Source of the DNA: Candidatus Anammoxibacter sp.
GTDB lineage: Bacteria; Planctomycetota; Brocadiia; Brocadiales; Anammoxibacteraceae
Assembly: GCA_021777055.1 (NCBI GenBank)
Contig: JAIQZO010000039.1
Coordinates: 1 to 64,000 of the forward strand
Reading direction: 5' to 3'
Length of the DNA: 64,000 bases
This document shows positions 38,301-47,075 of the stretch, in pieces. The notes beneath the pieces are model-generated. The model searched no databases and was not told where the DNA came from. It saw only the letters and a list, made by a program, of their open reading frames with translations. A program made the position numbers and the translations under genes. Position 1 is the stretch's first letter. Every line of letters starts with the position of its first letter.

Positions 38301-41300
38301 CGTTGGCTCCCTGATGGTAATTTGGAATACTTAGGACGCCTAGACCAGCAAGTAAAAGTACGAGGCTTCCGCATCGAGTTAGGGGAAATTGAGACAGCCT
38401 TGAACCAACATGATGCCGTTGAAGAAACAGTTGTCGTATTTCTTGATCAAGAGAGTAATGATCGTTTAGTTGCTTATGTGGTTTTGACCATGCCAGTTGA
38501 TGATGTTGCAGGAGTCCTGCGTACCTGGCTTAAAGCTCGTTTGCCTGAGTATATGTTGCCAGCCAGCTTCACGGTTTTAGAGCAACTACCTTTGACGCCT
38601 AATGGCAAGATTGACCACAAAGCATTGCCACTACCCGGTGTAGTACGAACAACAAAATTCATTGCACCGCAAACCGGGATAGAAAAACTAATTGCGAATA
38701 TCTGGCAAGAAATATTAGGCATTGATCGTATTGGTATTCATGATGATTTCTTTGCCATGGGAGGCCATTCCCTCAGCGGTATGCGTTTTATCAATAAATT
38801 AAACGATAAGACTAGAGAGATTTTCTACATCTATGCTTTATTTGAGGCCTCAACCATTGCTAAGTTTGGTGACTACTTAAAGATACACTATCCGCAACTC
38901 GCGGAAAAAATGGACGACAGTTATTCGTGCCCTAAAAGCCGGGAAAAGGTTTCCCTGGAAAAACTGGTACAATTTCGCAAATTGTTACCGGAATTGAGCT
39001 TTAATAACTCGAGTAGTTCAGATAAAAACTCACCTGCCGTCTTCATACTTGCCCCGCCACGTTCCGGCACGACCTTACTTAGATCTATTCTCGGGGGACA
39101 CCCTGGTTTGTTTGCCCCTCCTGAAATGGAACTATTGGGGTTTAATAACCTCAAAGAGCGTTACTCACGCTGCATGGAACGTGACTCTTTCTGGTTACAA
39201 GGCACTATTCGTGCGTTAATGGAAATAGAAAATTGTGATGTTGAAGAGGCAAAAATGCAGATGAGATCCTATGAAGAGAATGACCTGGACATAAAACAGT
39301 TTTATAATGTCTTGCAAACTGCTGTTGGTGATAAACTATTGGTTGATAAAACCCCGTTCTATGCATTGGATATAAATATCTTGAGGCAAGGGGAAGAATA
39401 CTTTGACAATGCCGTATATATTCACTTGTTACGCCACCCTTATGGCATGATCCACTCTTTTGAAAGCGCCAGACTGGAACAAATCATATCCAGTCATCCC
39501 TATGCATTTCCTCTTGCCGGTTCTGGTTCTTCCTCTCAACTGGCGGAATTTTTATGGTTACAATGCCATCAAAATATCATTAAGTTCCTGGAAACGATTC
39601 CGGCTTCAAGACATTATACCCTGAAATTTGAAGATTTGGTTAAGCATCCACAACCCAATATAGAAAAACTATGCGAATTTTTGGATATTCCATTTGATTC
39701 AAATATGTTGCTCCCATACCAGGATAAAAAACAGCGGATGACAGATGGGCTTCATGCCGTGGGCAAAATGCTAGGTGACATTAAATTCCATTCACATCAG
39801 CAGATTGATGCCACAGTTGCAGAAGAGTGGAAAACATCATATAAAGAGAATTTCTTAGGCGACTTTACATGGTCACTTGCGGAACAATTGGGTTATCAAA
39901 GAGAATTAAGGTGGATGAATATTCCTCGTATAGCTGATGAGAAATCATTAACTCTCTCATTTGCCCAACAACGATTGTGGTTTCTTGCACAACTTGAAAA
40001 CCAAAGCATTACCTATAATATTCCTGCGGCTATACATATAGAAGGCGAACTTAATGAAACGGTCTTACAAAACTGTTTAACTGCTTTAATTCAACGCCAC
40101 GAAAGCTTACGTCTATGTTTCCCGGTGGTAGATGGTGAGGCCACAGTACAAATTAACAAAGTTTACAACCCTTTTAAGGTTACAGATCTCAGTGATTTAG
40201 CAGAAAAAGAACAACAACAGAAGGTTACAAAATTGATATCAGATCACTCTCAAACACTATTTAATCTGAATTCAGGACCCTTATTGAGTTTACAACTGCT
40301 CAAACTTAGCAAACAAGAGCAGATATTGCTGTTCAACATGCACCATATCATAAGTGATGGTTGGTCTGTGGGTGTGCTGATTCGTGAATTGAGTCATTTA
40401 TATAACGCTTATGCCAGAAATCATGAACCACAACTACCCAAATTATCGATTCAATATACCGACTACGCAGCCTGGCAAAGAAATTGGCTACAAGGTGAAA
40501 TCTTAGAGCAACAATTAACTTATTGGATCGAGAAACTTACTGGTGTAACAGAATTGCTAGAGTTACCTACGGATTACCCACGCCCTGCTGTGATGCGCTA
40601 TCAGGGTAAACACCTGCAAAGTACTTTGTCTCTAAAACTAACACATGGCATTAAACAGTTAAGTCGTCAGCATGGTGTGACGGACTTCATGGCCTTACTT
40701 GCGGCCTTTAAGGTTTTATTGTCACGTTACAGCAGTCAAACAGACATAGCAGTTGGTAGTCCAATTGCTAATCGTACCCAGCATCAAACTGAGAATCTGA
40801 TTGGCTTTTTTGTGAATACGCTAGTCTTACGCACGGAACTCAATGAGAAGCAAACGTTTACTGAATTACTAAAAAAGGTTAGACAAACGGCACTGGAGGC
40901 TTATAGTAATCAGGATATACCATTTGAATATCTTGTTGAACAGATAAATCCATCTCGTAGTCTGAGCCATTCGCCGCTGTTCCAAGTGATGTTTGTGTTA
41001 CAAAATACTCCACAAGAGACACTGGACTTCACCGGTTTAAAGATGTCTATGATGAAACCTGAGAATACGACAACTAAATTTGATTTAACTTTAAGTGTTT
41101 CAGAACAAAGCGACCAATTTGTTTGCTATTGGGAATATAATACCGATCTGTTTCGTCCTGATACAGTCACCCGGATGGCCGAACATTTCCAGGTATTATT
41201 AGAGTGGATTGTTAAAAACCCAGAACAAACTCTTATGCAATTTTCTTTGTTAACTGAAACTGATCAGCAACAATTACTGGCATGGAATCAAACAGAAACT

Positions 41301-44300
41301 AATTATCGAGAAGATCAAACAATAGTTGATTTATTTGAGGCACAAGTGGAGAAAACACCTGATAATGTAGCAGTTGTTTTTGAAAACCATGAACTGAGCT
41401 ACCGGGAACTTAACAGGAAGTCTAATCAGCTTGCTCATTACCTGCTTAGCCTAAAATGCTGCAAGAATAACGGTATACTGCATACTGATAACTGTTTAGT
41501 AGGTATTTGTATTGAGCGGTCAATGGAGATGGTAATCGGTTTGTTGGCGATCTTAAAAGCAGGTAGAGCTTATGTGCCGCTTGACCCTGATTATCCGCTT
41601 TCACGGTTGCAGTTCATGTTAGAGGATTCTTCGGTGCCGGTGCTGTTAAGCCAGAGTCCATTGATGGAGAGGTTTCCGGTATCAAGAGCGCATGTGGTTT
41701 GTTTAGATACCGAGTGGGAACAGATTGCGTGTTATTCCGGGGAAAATCCGGAGAGGCAAAGTGGCCCTGAGGAATTGGCGTATGTGATTTATACTTCGGG
41801 TTCCACAGGGATACCGAAGGGTGCTATGAATCTACATAAGGGGATTTGTAACCGTTTGTTATGGATGCAAGATGCTTATAAATTAACGGTTGCAGATACT
41901 GTTCTACAAAAAACCCCTTTTAGTTTTGATGTATCAGTCTGGGAGTTCTGGTGGCCATTGTTTGTAGGTGCACGCTTAACGATAGCAAAGCCGGGTGGAC
42001 ATAAGGAAAGTGATTATCTTATCAAATTGATCGAACAGGAACAGATCACGACGATCCATTTTGTGCCATCCATGTTGCAAGTTTTTCTTCAAGAACCAGC
42101 CGTGCAAGATTGTCATTCATTAAAAAGGGTTATTTGTAGTGGTGAAGCATTGCCTGTTGAACTTGAGGTGAGGTTTCTTACTAGGCTGCCAGCTGTGGAA
42201 TTGCATAATCTCTATGGACCAACTGAAGCTGCGGTGGACGTCACGTATTGGGCATGCCAACGAGATAATCCATTAAACTGTGTGCCCATAGGCGTTCCAA
42301 TAGCTAATACCCAAATTTACATTTTAGATGTGCACCACAATTCAGCACCTCCAGGTATTCCCGGAGAATTGTGCATTGCGGGTAAAGGATTGGCCAGAGG
42401 TTACCTAAACCGCCCCGAACTAACTGCAGGAAAGTTCATAGAAATCGAAATGTTTGGTAAACGTCAACGTATTTACAGAACCGGTGATCTTGCGCGTTGG
42501 CTCCCAGATGGTAACCTTGAATTTCTAAGACGTCTTGACAATCAAGTCAAACTAAGAGGATTTCGCATTGAACTTTCGGAAATTGAAGTCACTTTGAGCC
42601 AGAACGAAGCCGTTAAAGAAGCAGTGGTTGCGCTCTATAATAAAGAGGACAATTCCAGTTTAGCTGCTTATGTTACATTAACCATGTCAATTGACGATGT
42701 GTCTGGTGTTCTACGCACCTGGCTTAAGGCAAGATTACCAGAATATATGTTGCCAGCTAGTTTCACGGTGCTGGAGAAAATACCCTTAACGCCCAATGGT
42801 AAGATTGACCGCAAAGCATTGCCCATACCTGATTTGACAACATTTTTCGAAACATACGAAGCCCCGCGCACAGACACAGAACAACGCCTGGTTGAAGTCT
42901 GGAACCATGTTTTAAAACAAGCTAATATTGGGATTCATGATAACTTTTTTGAACATGGAGGGGATTCGATACTAAGCATCCAGATAGTTGCCCAAGTTCG
43001 TACTGTAGGTTTAGAACTAAGTCCACGAGATCTGTTTCAATATCAGACCATTGCAGAACTTGCGCAAGTGGTAAAACCAGTGTCAACCTTAGAGATTGAT
43101 CAAGGTCCTGTGGTAGGGAAAGTGCCACTGACGCCTATTCAACAAGCGTTCTTGTCTCGCCAACCCGTGGAACCATGGTACTTTAATCAAGCCATAATGT
43201 TAGCAGTACCAGCAAACATGAACGAAGTAGCATTGCAAAAGGCGTTGACTATGGTTTTTAAACATCATGATGCGTTGCGTATGCGTTATCATCAACATGG
43301 CGATGGCTGGCAACAATCGAATGAAACTGTTTCACCTGATGGACAGGATGAGGAACTTCCTTTCCATATAGAAGACCTGAGTTATTTATCAAAAGAACAA
43401 CAATTGCAGGCGTTACGGGAACGATCTGATTTTTGGCAGGCGAGCTTTAATTTAGAGAACGGTCCGCTGGTTCGCTTGGTGATGTTTAATTTAGGGGCCG
43501 AATTCCGCTTATTGTGGAGTATTCACCATCTTGTAGTTGATGGAGTTTCCTGGCGTATCTTAATAGAAGATTTGCAGACAGTTTACAATCAAGTAGCTTC
43601 TAATCAAGCTATTAGATTGCCCGCCAAAACAAGTTCATTTAAAGTATGGGCAGAACGTCTAGTCAAATGGCAAGATGAGGAATTCCTAGTAGCTGAAGCC
43701 GATTATTGGCGAAAACTTCCTACCGGAACCTCGTTACCAGTAGATAACCTGAACGGTAGTAACCGCTTTGTTGATGTTCAACACTACACAATCCATTTTA
43801 CATCAGAGATGACTCAACGCTTACTAATAGAAGCTCCCGCAGCGTATCGTACCAAAATAAATGATTTGCTACTAACAGCCTTAATGCTGTCTCTGCACAA
43901 TTGGACTGGAGAGAGACACCACCTTATTGACCTGGAAGGACATGGCAGAGCTGATTTGTTTGAGGAAATAGATCTGTCGCGTACAGTGGGATGGTTCACT
44001 GCTCTCTATACACTTTCACTTCAGTTACCCATAGAAACAGATATAGGCACGTCGCTGAAATATGTTAAGGAACAGTTAAGAAGGGTACCTCATGAAGGTG
44101 TTAGTTATGGAGTCTTGCGCTATCTTTGCCAGGAAAGCCTACCACAGGGACAAATCCTTTTTAACTATTTGGGACAATTTGATCAAAGTGTAGATGATAG
44201 TATGTTTAGTCTTGCAGAGGAAGAGACAGGGCGCTCACACAGTCTGCTTGGGGAACGCAAATACCTGATTGAAATCAATGGACAAATGATAAATGGTTGC

Positions 44301-47075
44301 CTAAGTCTCACCTGGAGTTTTAGTAGTAAACAGTATCAGACTCAAACAATCAAAAAATTGGTTTATAACTATAAGTTTCAACTTGAGCAACTGATAGAGC
44401 ACTGTAGCGTCTCTTTTGGTTATACTTCGTCTGATTTTCCATTGTCATTGCTTACGCAAGCGCAATTGGATCAGCTGACACAAAGTTACAAGGACAATAT
44501 CGCAGACATCTACCCTTTGTCACCAATGCAACAGGGCATGTTGTTCCATAAATTGTATGCTCCGGAAAGTGGGATTTACTTTGAACAAATCCACTTCTGT
44601 TTAAATGGCCAACTGAATATAGAAGCCTTCTGTGATGCCTGGCAATATCTTATTGATCGCCATACGATTCTGCGTACTGCTTTTTTACATGAAACGGATA
44701 ACCCTTTGCAACTTGTATACAAAAAGGTAAATTTCTCATGTCAAACGTTTGACTGGCGGGAATTTTCAGAAACACAACGTAATGAGCAACTGCAAAAGTT
44801 ACTGAAGGCTGAACGCTCTCAGGGTTTTGAAATCAACCATGCGCCTTTAATGCGAGTTCAAGTGATATTGGAGACCGATTGTAGATCACGTTTGGTATGG
44901 CATCATCACCATCTGTTAATGGACGGTTGGTGTTTACCGATTCTATTTACCGAACTATTTGCGGCATACTCATCTTTTGATATGGGCCAAAACCCTAGCT
45001 TGCCATCTGTCCGTCCTTATAAGGCTTATATCAATTGGCTAGTTGAGCAAGATCAGGAAAAAGCCAAAGTGTATTGGCAAGAACAACTGGAAGGATTTCT
45101 ATCACCTACACCACTACCAATAATGCAATGCAATGATGGTCAATCCCAATATCAAGAATTAACACTAACCCTTGAACCACAACTTAGTCAAGAGTTAAAA
45201 AAGTTTAGCCGTCAGTACCGTTTAACACTCAATACACTGGTACAAGGTGCGTGGGCTGCCCTTTTAAGTCGCTATAGTGGAGAGAATGATGTGGTTTTTG
45301 GTGTTACCATATCTGGTCGACAGGTGCCAGTTACCTGCATAGATCGAATGTTAGGACTGTTTATCAATACATTACCTTTGCGGGTCAAAATAGAAAATAG
45401 TGATATTCTCAGTGTTTTGCAAATAATCCAACAGCAGCAACAACAAAATAATCAATATGCTTATGCGGCCCTGGCGGATATTCAAGATTGGAGTGCAGTA
45501 CCCAATGGTTTATCCCTGTTTGATACGATTGTTGTGTTTGAAAATTATCCGGTGGATGAGAAACTAAGAGATAAACAAAGCGCGGGATCACTGCAAATAA
45601 CAGATTTACAAGCTATTGAATATACAAATTATCCTATAACTTTGGTAGTGATACCCGGGCAAGAAATACATTTCAAACTCACGTACGATAGCAATCGTTT
45701 TCAAAATGAGAGTATAGATAAAATGCTGGCCCATTTAAGTATTTTATTAAATGGTATGGTTGCTAAACCTGACTACACCTGGCACCAATTACACTTGTTA
45801 ACTGGAACCGAGCAGGAACAATTGATGTTATGGAACCAAAGGTTAACCAATTATCCCGATGATTTAACAATTGTGGATTTATACCAGGCACAGGTTGAGA
45901 AAACGCCAGACAATATAGCGGTAGTTCTTGAAAACCAACAGATGAGCTATCGAGAACTGAACATGAAGGCAAATCAGTTGGCGCATTATTTGATCTCTTT
46001 AGGAGTGGAAGCTGAAACCCTTGTGTGTCTTTGTGTAGAGCGTTCTTTAGAGATGGTGATTGGTTTGTTGGGTATCCTAAAAGCAGGTGGTGCTTATGTA
46101 CCTCTTGATCCAGATTATCCGCTTTCACGCTTGCAGTTAATGTTAGAAGACTCTTTTGCTCCTGTATTATTAAGCCAAAATCATTTGATGGAAAGGTTGC
46201 CAGTATCAACTGCGAAAGTAGTTTGTCTGGATAGCGATTGGCAACAGATAGAGGTATATTCCGGAGAGAATCCCCCCAGACAAAGTGGAAGGGACAATTT
46301 GGTATATGTGATTTATACGTCCGGTTCCACTGGGACACCTAAGGGAGTAATGAACCAACACAAAGGTATTTGTAATCGTCTGTTATGGATGCAAGACGCC
46401 TATCAATTAACGGCTGCTGATAATGTGCTTCAAAAAACGCCTTTTAGTTTTGATGTCTCAGTTTGGGAGTTTTTCTGGCCTTTGTTGGTAGGCGCACGCT
46501 TAACGTTAGCAAAACCGGGTGGGCATAAGGAAAGTGATTACTTAATCAAATTGATCGAACAAGAACAGATTACAACACTCCATTTTGTACCATCCATGTT
46601 GCATGTTTTTCTTCAAGTGCCAAGCTTGAAAGATTGCCATTCTGTGAAACGGGTTATTTGTAGCGGTGAAGCATTACCAGTTGAACTTGTGTCACGTTTT
46701 TTTATGAGCCTGCCTACGGCAGAATTACATAATCTTTACGGTCCAACTGAAGCGGCGGTGGATGTCACGTATTGGGAATGTCTACTAAGTAATACATTAA
46801 ACCTTGTGCCCATAGGCCGTCCAATAGCGAACACCCAAATCTATATTTTAGATGCAAATCATAACCCAACGCCACCAGGTATCCCCGGTGAACTTTGTAT
46901 CGCAGGTAGAGGGTTGGCCAGAGGTTATCTGAACCGCCCAGAACTCACGGCAGAAAAATTTATAGAAATGGAAATATTTGACAAGCATAAACGTATTTAT
47001 AAAACCGGCGATCTGGCTCGTTGGCTCCCTGACGGTAACCTTGAATTTTTTAGGACGGTTGGATCATCAAATTAA
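31332..47075 (+). CDS. PKS-NRPS segment 4: DH7-ACP, C-A-T, C-A-T-ST, C-A-T-E, C-A
   Basis: Segment of 5247 residues. In order: most of DH7, ACP (Ser310 in GIGS), C1 (HHIVSDG), A1, T1 (Ser1424), C2, A2, T2 (Ser2480), sulfotransferase (about 2525-2856), C3, A3, T3 (Ser3879 in GGDS), epimerase (HHLVVDG, EGHGR), C4 (HHHLLMDG) and most of A4. It takes over the polyketide and adds four residues. Specificity codes read by alignment to GrsA are DFWNIGMVH (Thr) for A1 and A2, and DVWHISLVD (Ser) for A3 and A4. DH7 sequence actually resumes at 31230; ATG 31332 has no real Shine-Dalgarno. The frame is lost at the T6 run 47046-47051, where one extra T separates it from the last segment. Confidence 0.92.
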   Translation: MARAAVEKASEESEAGTAIYLESVVWAQPIVVNGLAQKVHIELFGEDSGLIRYEVYTTSDNQEGAIVHSQGVAEFKVKEEISPLDIQNLQSQMDQGTLNAKKCYQTFKEIGIDYGDSYRGIREIYQGENQVFARLRLPSSIQDTQSEYVLHPSLMDSALQASIGLIFKNGKLPGSRETLLRPSLPFALESLEIFAPCTSEMYAWVRYSDSSVPFDKIHKLDIDIYDEQGNVCMKLRGVSYAIEKTTFKKKTVTRWEFAKSEEAATNSQISSLSSEEKIQKFLQQTIADELQKSAHQIQVDQSYFEMGIGSLGIVQVVKRLESLLDEELSPTLLFEYVNIQQLSVYVSQQFASRVNSLIMVPHKVEIKQIKEESSEDRSLGQSYKLLIPYQRKKRWAGPVKTNEIEEETVNIKNKVSMDFPLSEGEKGIWVLQIANPSMSAYNIPICYQISGDINLEYLGKAWDFVLKQYPILKARIYEKDGIPHHYITNECKTTIQKEHITIQNNKELLRFLKDQVKQSFNLEKGLLTRMQVFTRENRDWILLITIHHIVSDGTSVVLLMEILLKTYKLIVEGTAPSQNRDISSYQEFVCWEKMILESPEGRRNADYWKQQLIGELPILEVLPDFPRPSTQSLHGKTLTKKLPAKLAQWMVLFSKSQKLKPSILFLAIFQILLHKYTHEEDIIIGMPVTVRPLKKFESVMGYCINMVGIRGLITPETRLLEFFKQLQLTQVDALYHSGYPFLRVVQDLKIQRTSNVSPLFQIAYAYQNFVEESVIDDLVSFSNKEFSLEAIEGIYQEDNFDLGLDVFEEKDSFQLHLKYNPDLYREETVERMLEHYCNLIETVSGNHQLRIKEYNLLLEKERQQILYKFNGTQSDYPKDQTIVGLFQAQVEKTPDNLALIFENQQLSYRELNLKANQLAHYLLSFNTDTDNSLVGICVERSLEMVIGLLGILKAGSAYVPLDPDYPLSRLQFMLEDSEVPLLISQSHLLKKLPVLEMKVVCLDSEWDQIAGYSVENPIRYCGPGNLAYVIYTSGSTGVPKGCQVTHSNVTRLFAATETLYNFNQQDVWTLFHSYAFDFSVWEIWGALFYGGKLVVVPYFTSRTHSKFYQLLIDQGVTVLNQTPSAFRQLINVDDKPDELSLRLVIFGGETLDFKMLKPWFASHEDKRPELVNMYGITETTVHVTYYPITKEQNDFKNIIGRPLPDLQVWVLDAHHQQVSIGVPGQMYVGGAGVTCGYHQRPELTVEKFIEIEIFGKRQRVYKTGDLARWLPDGNLEYLGRIDNQVKLRGFRIELSEISVTLSQHEAVNEAVVALHNKEDNPSLAAYVTLSMPIDEVPGILRSWLKTRLPEYMLPASFTVLDKLPLTPNGKIDRKALPTPDLSIQAEQQFPRTETEHLLCNLWSQVLGIEVTSISSNFFESGGHSLLATRLVSCIRSSFGIEMPLRVVFEQALLKDQAEWLDKQQRGSELPPIVPLSDSESAVLSFAQQRLWFLAQLEGQNTTYNMPAALHLKGKINETALQNSLTVLIQRHDSLRSCFPIVDGEATIQLVDSYNPLSITDLSDLAEADQQQQVTKLIADHAKTLFDLSTGPLLSLHLLKLNKYEQTLLFNMHHIISDGWSMGVLIREWSQIYNAYAQNQEPQLPELPIQYTDYAAWQRNWLQGEILEQQLGYWRKKLTGVPELLELHTDYPRPAVMRYKGKHIQSTLSQELTQGIKQLSCQHGVTLFMTLLSAFKVLLYRYSGQTDLVVGSPIANRTHNQSEDLIGYFVNTLVLRTQIKGDQTFPELLKLVRQTALEAYGHQDIPFEYLVEQMNPSRSLSHSQLFQVMFALQNTPEEELELSYLEVTFLKTENPTAKFDLTLSIVEQGGVCVCDWKYRTDLFHPETITRMTKHFQVLLEGIINNPEQTIYQLPLITCAEQEQLLAWNQTETDYSKDQTIIDLFQCQVDKNPENIAVVFEGDALSYGALNKSANQLAHYLMTLGVGAETIVGICMERSLEMVIGLLGILKAGGAYVPLDPDYPLIRLQFMLEDSKVKVLLSQSHLLERLPISIENVVCLDRELKSIATYSEENPMRQGGTENLAYVIYTSGSTGMPKGCQVTHSNVTRLFAATEAWYNFNNHDVWTMFHSYAFDFSVWEIWGALLYGCKLIVVPYYTSRSSSVFYQLLIEQGVTILNQTPSAFKQLINVDNQPDELSLRIVIFGGEALDTSTLQQWFARHADNNPKLVNMYGITETTVHNTYFPIIKDQNHSNSLIGRPIPDVQVWVVDAVHQPVPIGVPGEMLVGGAGVARGYLNRIKLTAENFIEIEIFGKRQRVYKTGDLARWLPDGNLEYLGRLDQQVKVRGFRIELGEIETALNQHDAVEETVVVFLDQESNDRLVAYVVLTMPVDDVAGVLRTWLKARLPEYMLPASFTVLEQLPLTPNGKIDHKALPLPGVVRTTKFIAPQTGIEKLIANIWQEILGIDRIGIHDDFFAMGGHSLSGMRFINKLNDKTREIFYIYALFEASTIAKFGDYLKIHYPQLAEKMDDSYSCPKSREKVSLEKLVQFRKLLPELSFNNSSSSDKNSPAVFILAPPRSGTTLLRSILGGHPGLFAPPEMELLGFNNLKERYSRCMERDSFWLQGTIRALMEIENCDVEEAKMQMRSYEENDLDIKQFYNVLQTAVGDKLLVDKTPFYALDINILRQGEEYFDNAVYIHLLRHPYGMIHSFESARLEQIISSHPYAFPLAGSGSSSQLAEFLWLQCHQNIIKFLETIPASRHYTLKFEDLVKHPQPNIEKLCEFLDIPFDSNMLLPYQDKKQRMTDGLHAVGKMLGDIKFHSHQQIDATVAEEWKTSYKENFLGDFTWSLAEQLGYQRELRWMNIPRIADEKSLTLSFAQQRLWFLAQLENQSITYNIPAAIHIEGELNETVLQNCLTALIQRHESLRLCFPVVDGEATVQINKVYNPFKVTDLSDLAEKEQQQKVTKLISDHSQTLFNLNSGPLLSLQLLKLSKQEQILLFNMHHIISDGWSVGVLIRELSHLYNAYARNHEPQLPKLSIQYTDYAAWQRNWLQGEILEQQLTYWIEKLTGVTELLELPTDYPRPAVMRYQGKHLQSTLSLKLTHGIKQLSRQHGVTDFMALLAAFKVLLSRYSSQTDIAVGSPIANRTQHQTENLIGFFVNTLVLRTELNEKQTFTELLKKVRQTALEAYSNQDIPFEYLVEQINPSRSLSHSPLFQVMFVLQNTPQETLDFTGLKMSMMKPENTTTKFDLTLSVSEQSDQFVCYWEYNTDLFRPDTVTRMAEHFQVLLEWIVKNPEQTLMQFSLLTETDQQQLLAWNQTETNYREDQTIVDLFEAQVEKTPDNVAVVFENHELSYRELNRKSNQLAHYLLSLKCCKNNGILHTDNCLVGICIERSMEMVIGLLAILKAGRAYVPLDPDYPLSRLQFMLEDSSVPVLLSQSPLMERFPVSRAHVVCLDTEWEQIACYSGENPERQSGPEELAYVIYTSGSTGIPKGAMNLHKGICNRLLWMQDAYKLTVADTVLQKTPFSFDVSVWEFWWPLFVGARLTIAKPGGHKESDYLIKLIEQEQITTIHFVPSMLQVFLQEPAVQDCHSLKRVICSGEALPVELEVRFLTRLPAVELHNLYGPTEAAVDVTYWACQRDNPLNCVPIGVPIANTQIYILDVHHNSAPPGIPGELCIAGKGLARGYLNRPELTAGKFIEIEMFGKRQRIYRTGDLARWLPDGNLEFLRRLDNQVKLRGFRIELSEIEVTLSQNEAVKEAVVALYNKEDNSSLAAYVTLTMSIDDVSGVLRTWLKARLPEYMLPASFTVLEKIPLTPNGKIDRKALPIPDLTTFFETYEAPRTDTEQRLVEVWNHVLKQANIGIHDNFFEHGGDSILSIQIVAQVRTVGLELSPRDLFQYQTIAELAQVVKPVSTLEIDQGPVVGKVPLTPIQQAFLSRQPVEPWYFNQAIMLAVPANMNEVALQKALTMVFKHHDALRMRYHQHGDGWQQSNETVSPDGQDEELPFHIEDLSYLSKEQQLQALRERSDFWQASFNLENGPLVRLVMFNLGAEFRLLWSIHHLVVDGVSWRILIEDLQTVYNQVASNQAIRLPAKTSSFKVWAERLVKWQDEEFLVAEADYWRKLPTGTSLPVDNLNGSNRFVDVQHYTIHFTSEMTQRLLIEAPAAYRTKINDLLLTALMLSLHNWTGERHHLIDLEGHGRADLFEEIDLSRTVGWFTALYTLSLQLPIETDIGTSLKYVKEQLRRVPHEGVSYGVLRYLCQESLPQGQILFNYLGQFDQSVDDSMFSLAEEETGRSHSLLGERKYLIEINGQMINGCLSLTWSFSSKQYQTQTIKKLVYNYKFQLEQLIEHCSVSFGYTSSDFPLSLLTQAQLDQLTQSYKDNIADIYPLSPMQQGMLFHKLYAPESGIYFEQIHFCLNGQLNIEAFCDAWQYLIDRHTILRTAFLHETDNPLQLVYKKVNFSCQTFDWREFSETQRNEQLQKLLKAERSQGFEINHAPLMRVQVILETDCRSRLVWHHHHLLMDGWCLPILFTELFAAYSSFDMGQNPSLPSVRPYKAYINWLVEQDQEKAKVYWQEQLEGFLSPTPLPIMQCNDGQSQYQELTLTLEPQLSQELKKFSRQYRLTLNTLVQGAWAALLSRYSGENDVVFGVTISGRQVPVTCIDRMLGLFINTLPLRVKIENSDILSVLQIIQQQQQQNNQYAYAALADIQDWSAVPNGLSLFDTIVVFENYPVDEKLRDKQSAGSLQITDLQAIEYTNYPITLVVIPGQEIHFKLTYDSNRFQNESIDKMLAHLSILLNGMVAKPDYTWHQLHLLTGTEQEQLMLWNQRLTNYPDDLTIVDLYQAQVEKTPDNIAVVLENQQMSYRELNMKANQLAHYLISLGVEAETLVCLCVERSLEMVIGLLGILKAGGAYVPLDPDYPLSRLQLMLEDSFAPVLLSQNHLMERLPVSTAKVVCLDSDWQQIEVYSGENPPRQSGRDNLVYVIYTSGSTGTPKGVMNQHKGICNRLLWMQDAYQLTAADNVLQKTPFSFDVSVWEFFWPLLVGARLTLAKPGGHKESDYLIKLIEQEQITTLHFVPSMLHVFLQVPSLKDCHSVKRVICSGEALPVELVSRFFMSLPTAELHNLYGPTEAAVDVTYWECLLSNTLNLVPIGRPIANTQIYILDANHNPTPPGIPGELCIAGRGLARGYLNRPELTAEKFIEMEIFDKHKRIYKTGDLARWLPDGNLEFFRTVGSSN
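32575..35700 (+). other. NRPS module 8: C1-A1(Thr)-T1
   Basis: C1 32575-33860 accepts the polyketide from ACP8. A1 33890-35490 has pocket residues D-F-W-N-I-G-M-V-H, the known Thr code. T1 Ser codon is 35601. Confidence 0.87.
35750..39900 (+). other. NRPS module 9: C2-A2(Thr)-T2-sulfotransferase
   Basis: C2 35755-37050, then A2 37060-38640 with the same Thr code, then T2 (Ser 38769). At 38905-39900 a PAPS-dependent sulfotransferase domain follows: APPRSGTTLLRS phosphosulfate loop near 39049, LRHPYGMIHSF 3'-phosphate motif near 39430. It resembles the Sulfotransfer_3-type ST domains of CurM and the cyanobacterial olefin synthases. The nearest hydroxyl on T2 is that of Thr. Confidence 0.85.
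39940..44400 (+). other. NRPS module 10: C3-A3(Ser)-T3-E
   Basis: C3 39940-41230 is a close paralogue of C2. A3 41250-42840 has D-V-W-H-I-S-L-V-D (Ser). T3 has GGDS (Ser 42966), the form that usually precedes an epimerase. E 43115-44400 has HHLVVDGVSW and EGHGR. A D-Ser residue is expected. Confidence 0.87.
41290..42840 (+). repeat. A-domain duplication: A3, second copy at 45870-47370
   Basis: A3 and A4 share the Ser pocket and long near-identical DNA. A1/A2 and C2/C3 form similar pairs (for example 36270-36330 and 40447-40507). Confidence 0.85.

Noticed and set aside
45763..46338. 191-codon open frame on the minus strand
   Set aside because: It lies fully antisense to the conserved C4-A4 region of the NRPS and has no recognisable domain; it is a by-product of codon use in the real frame.
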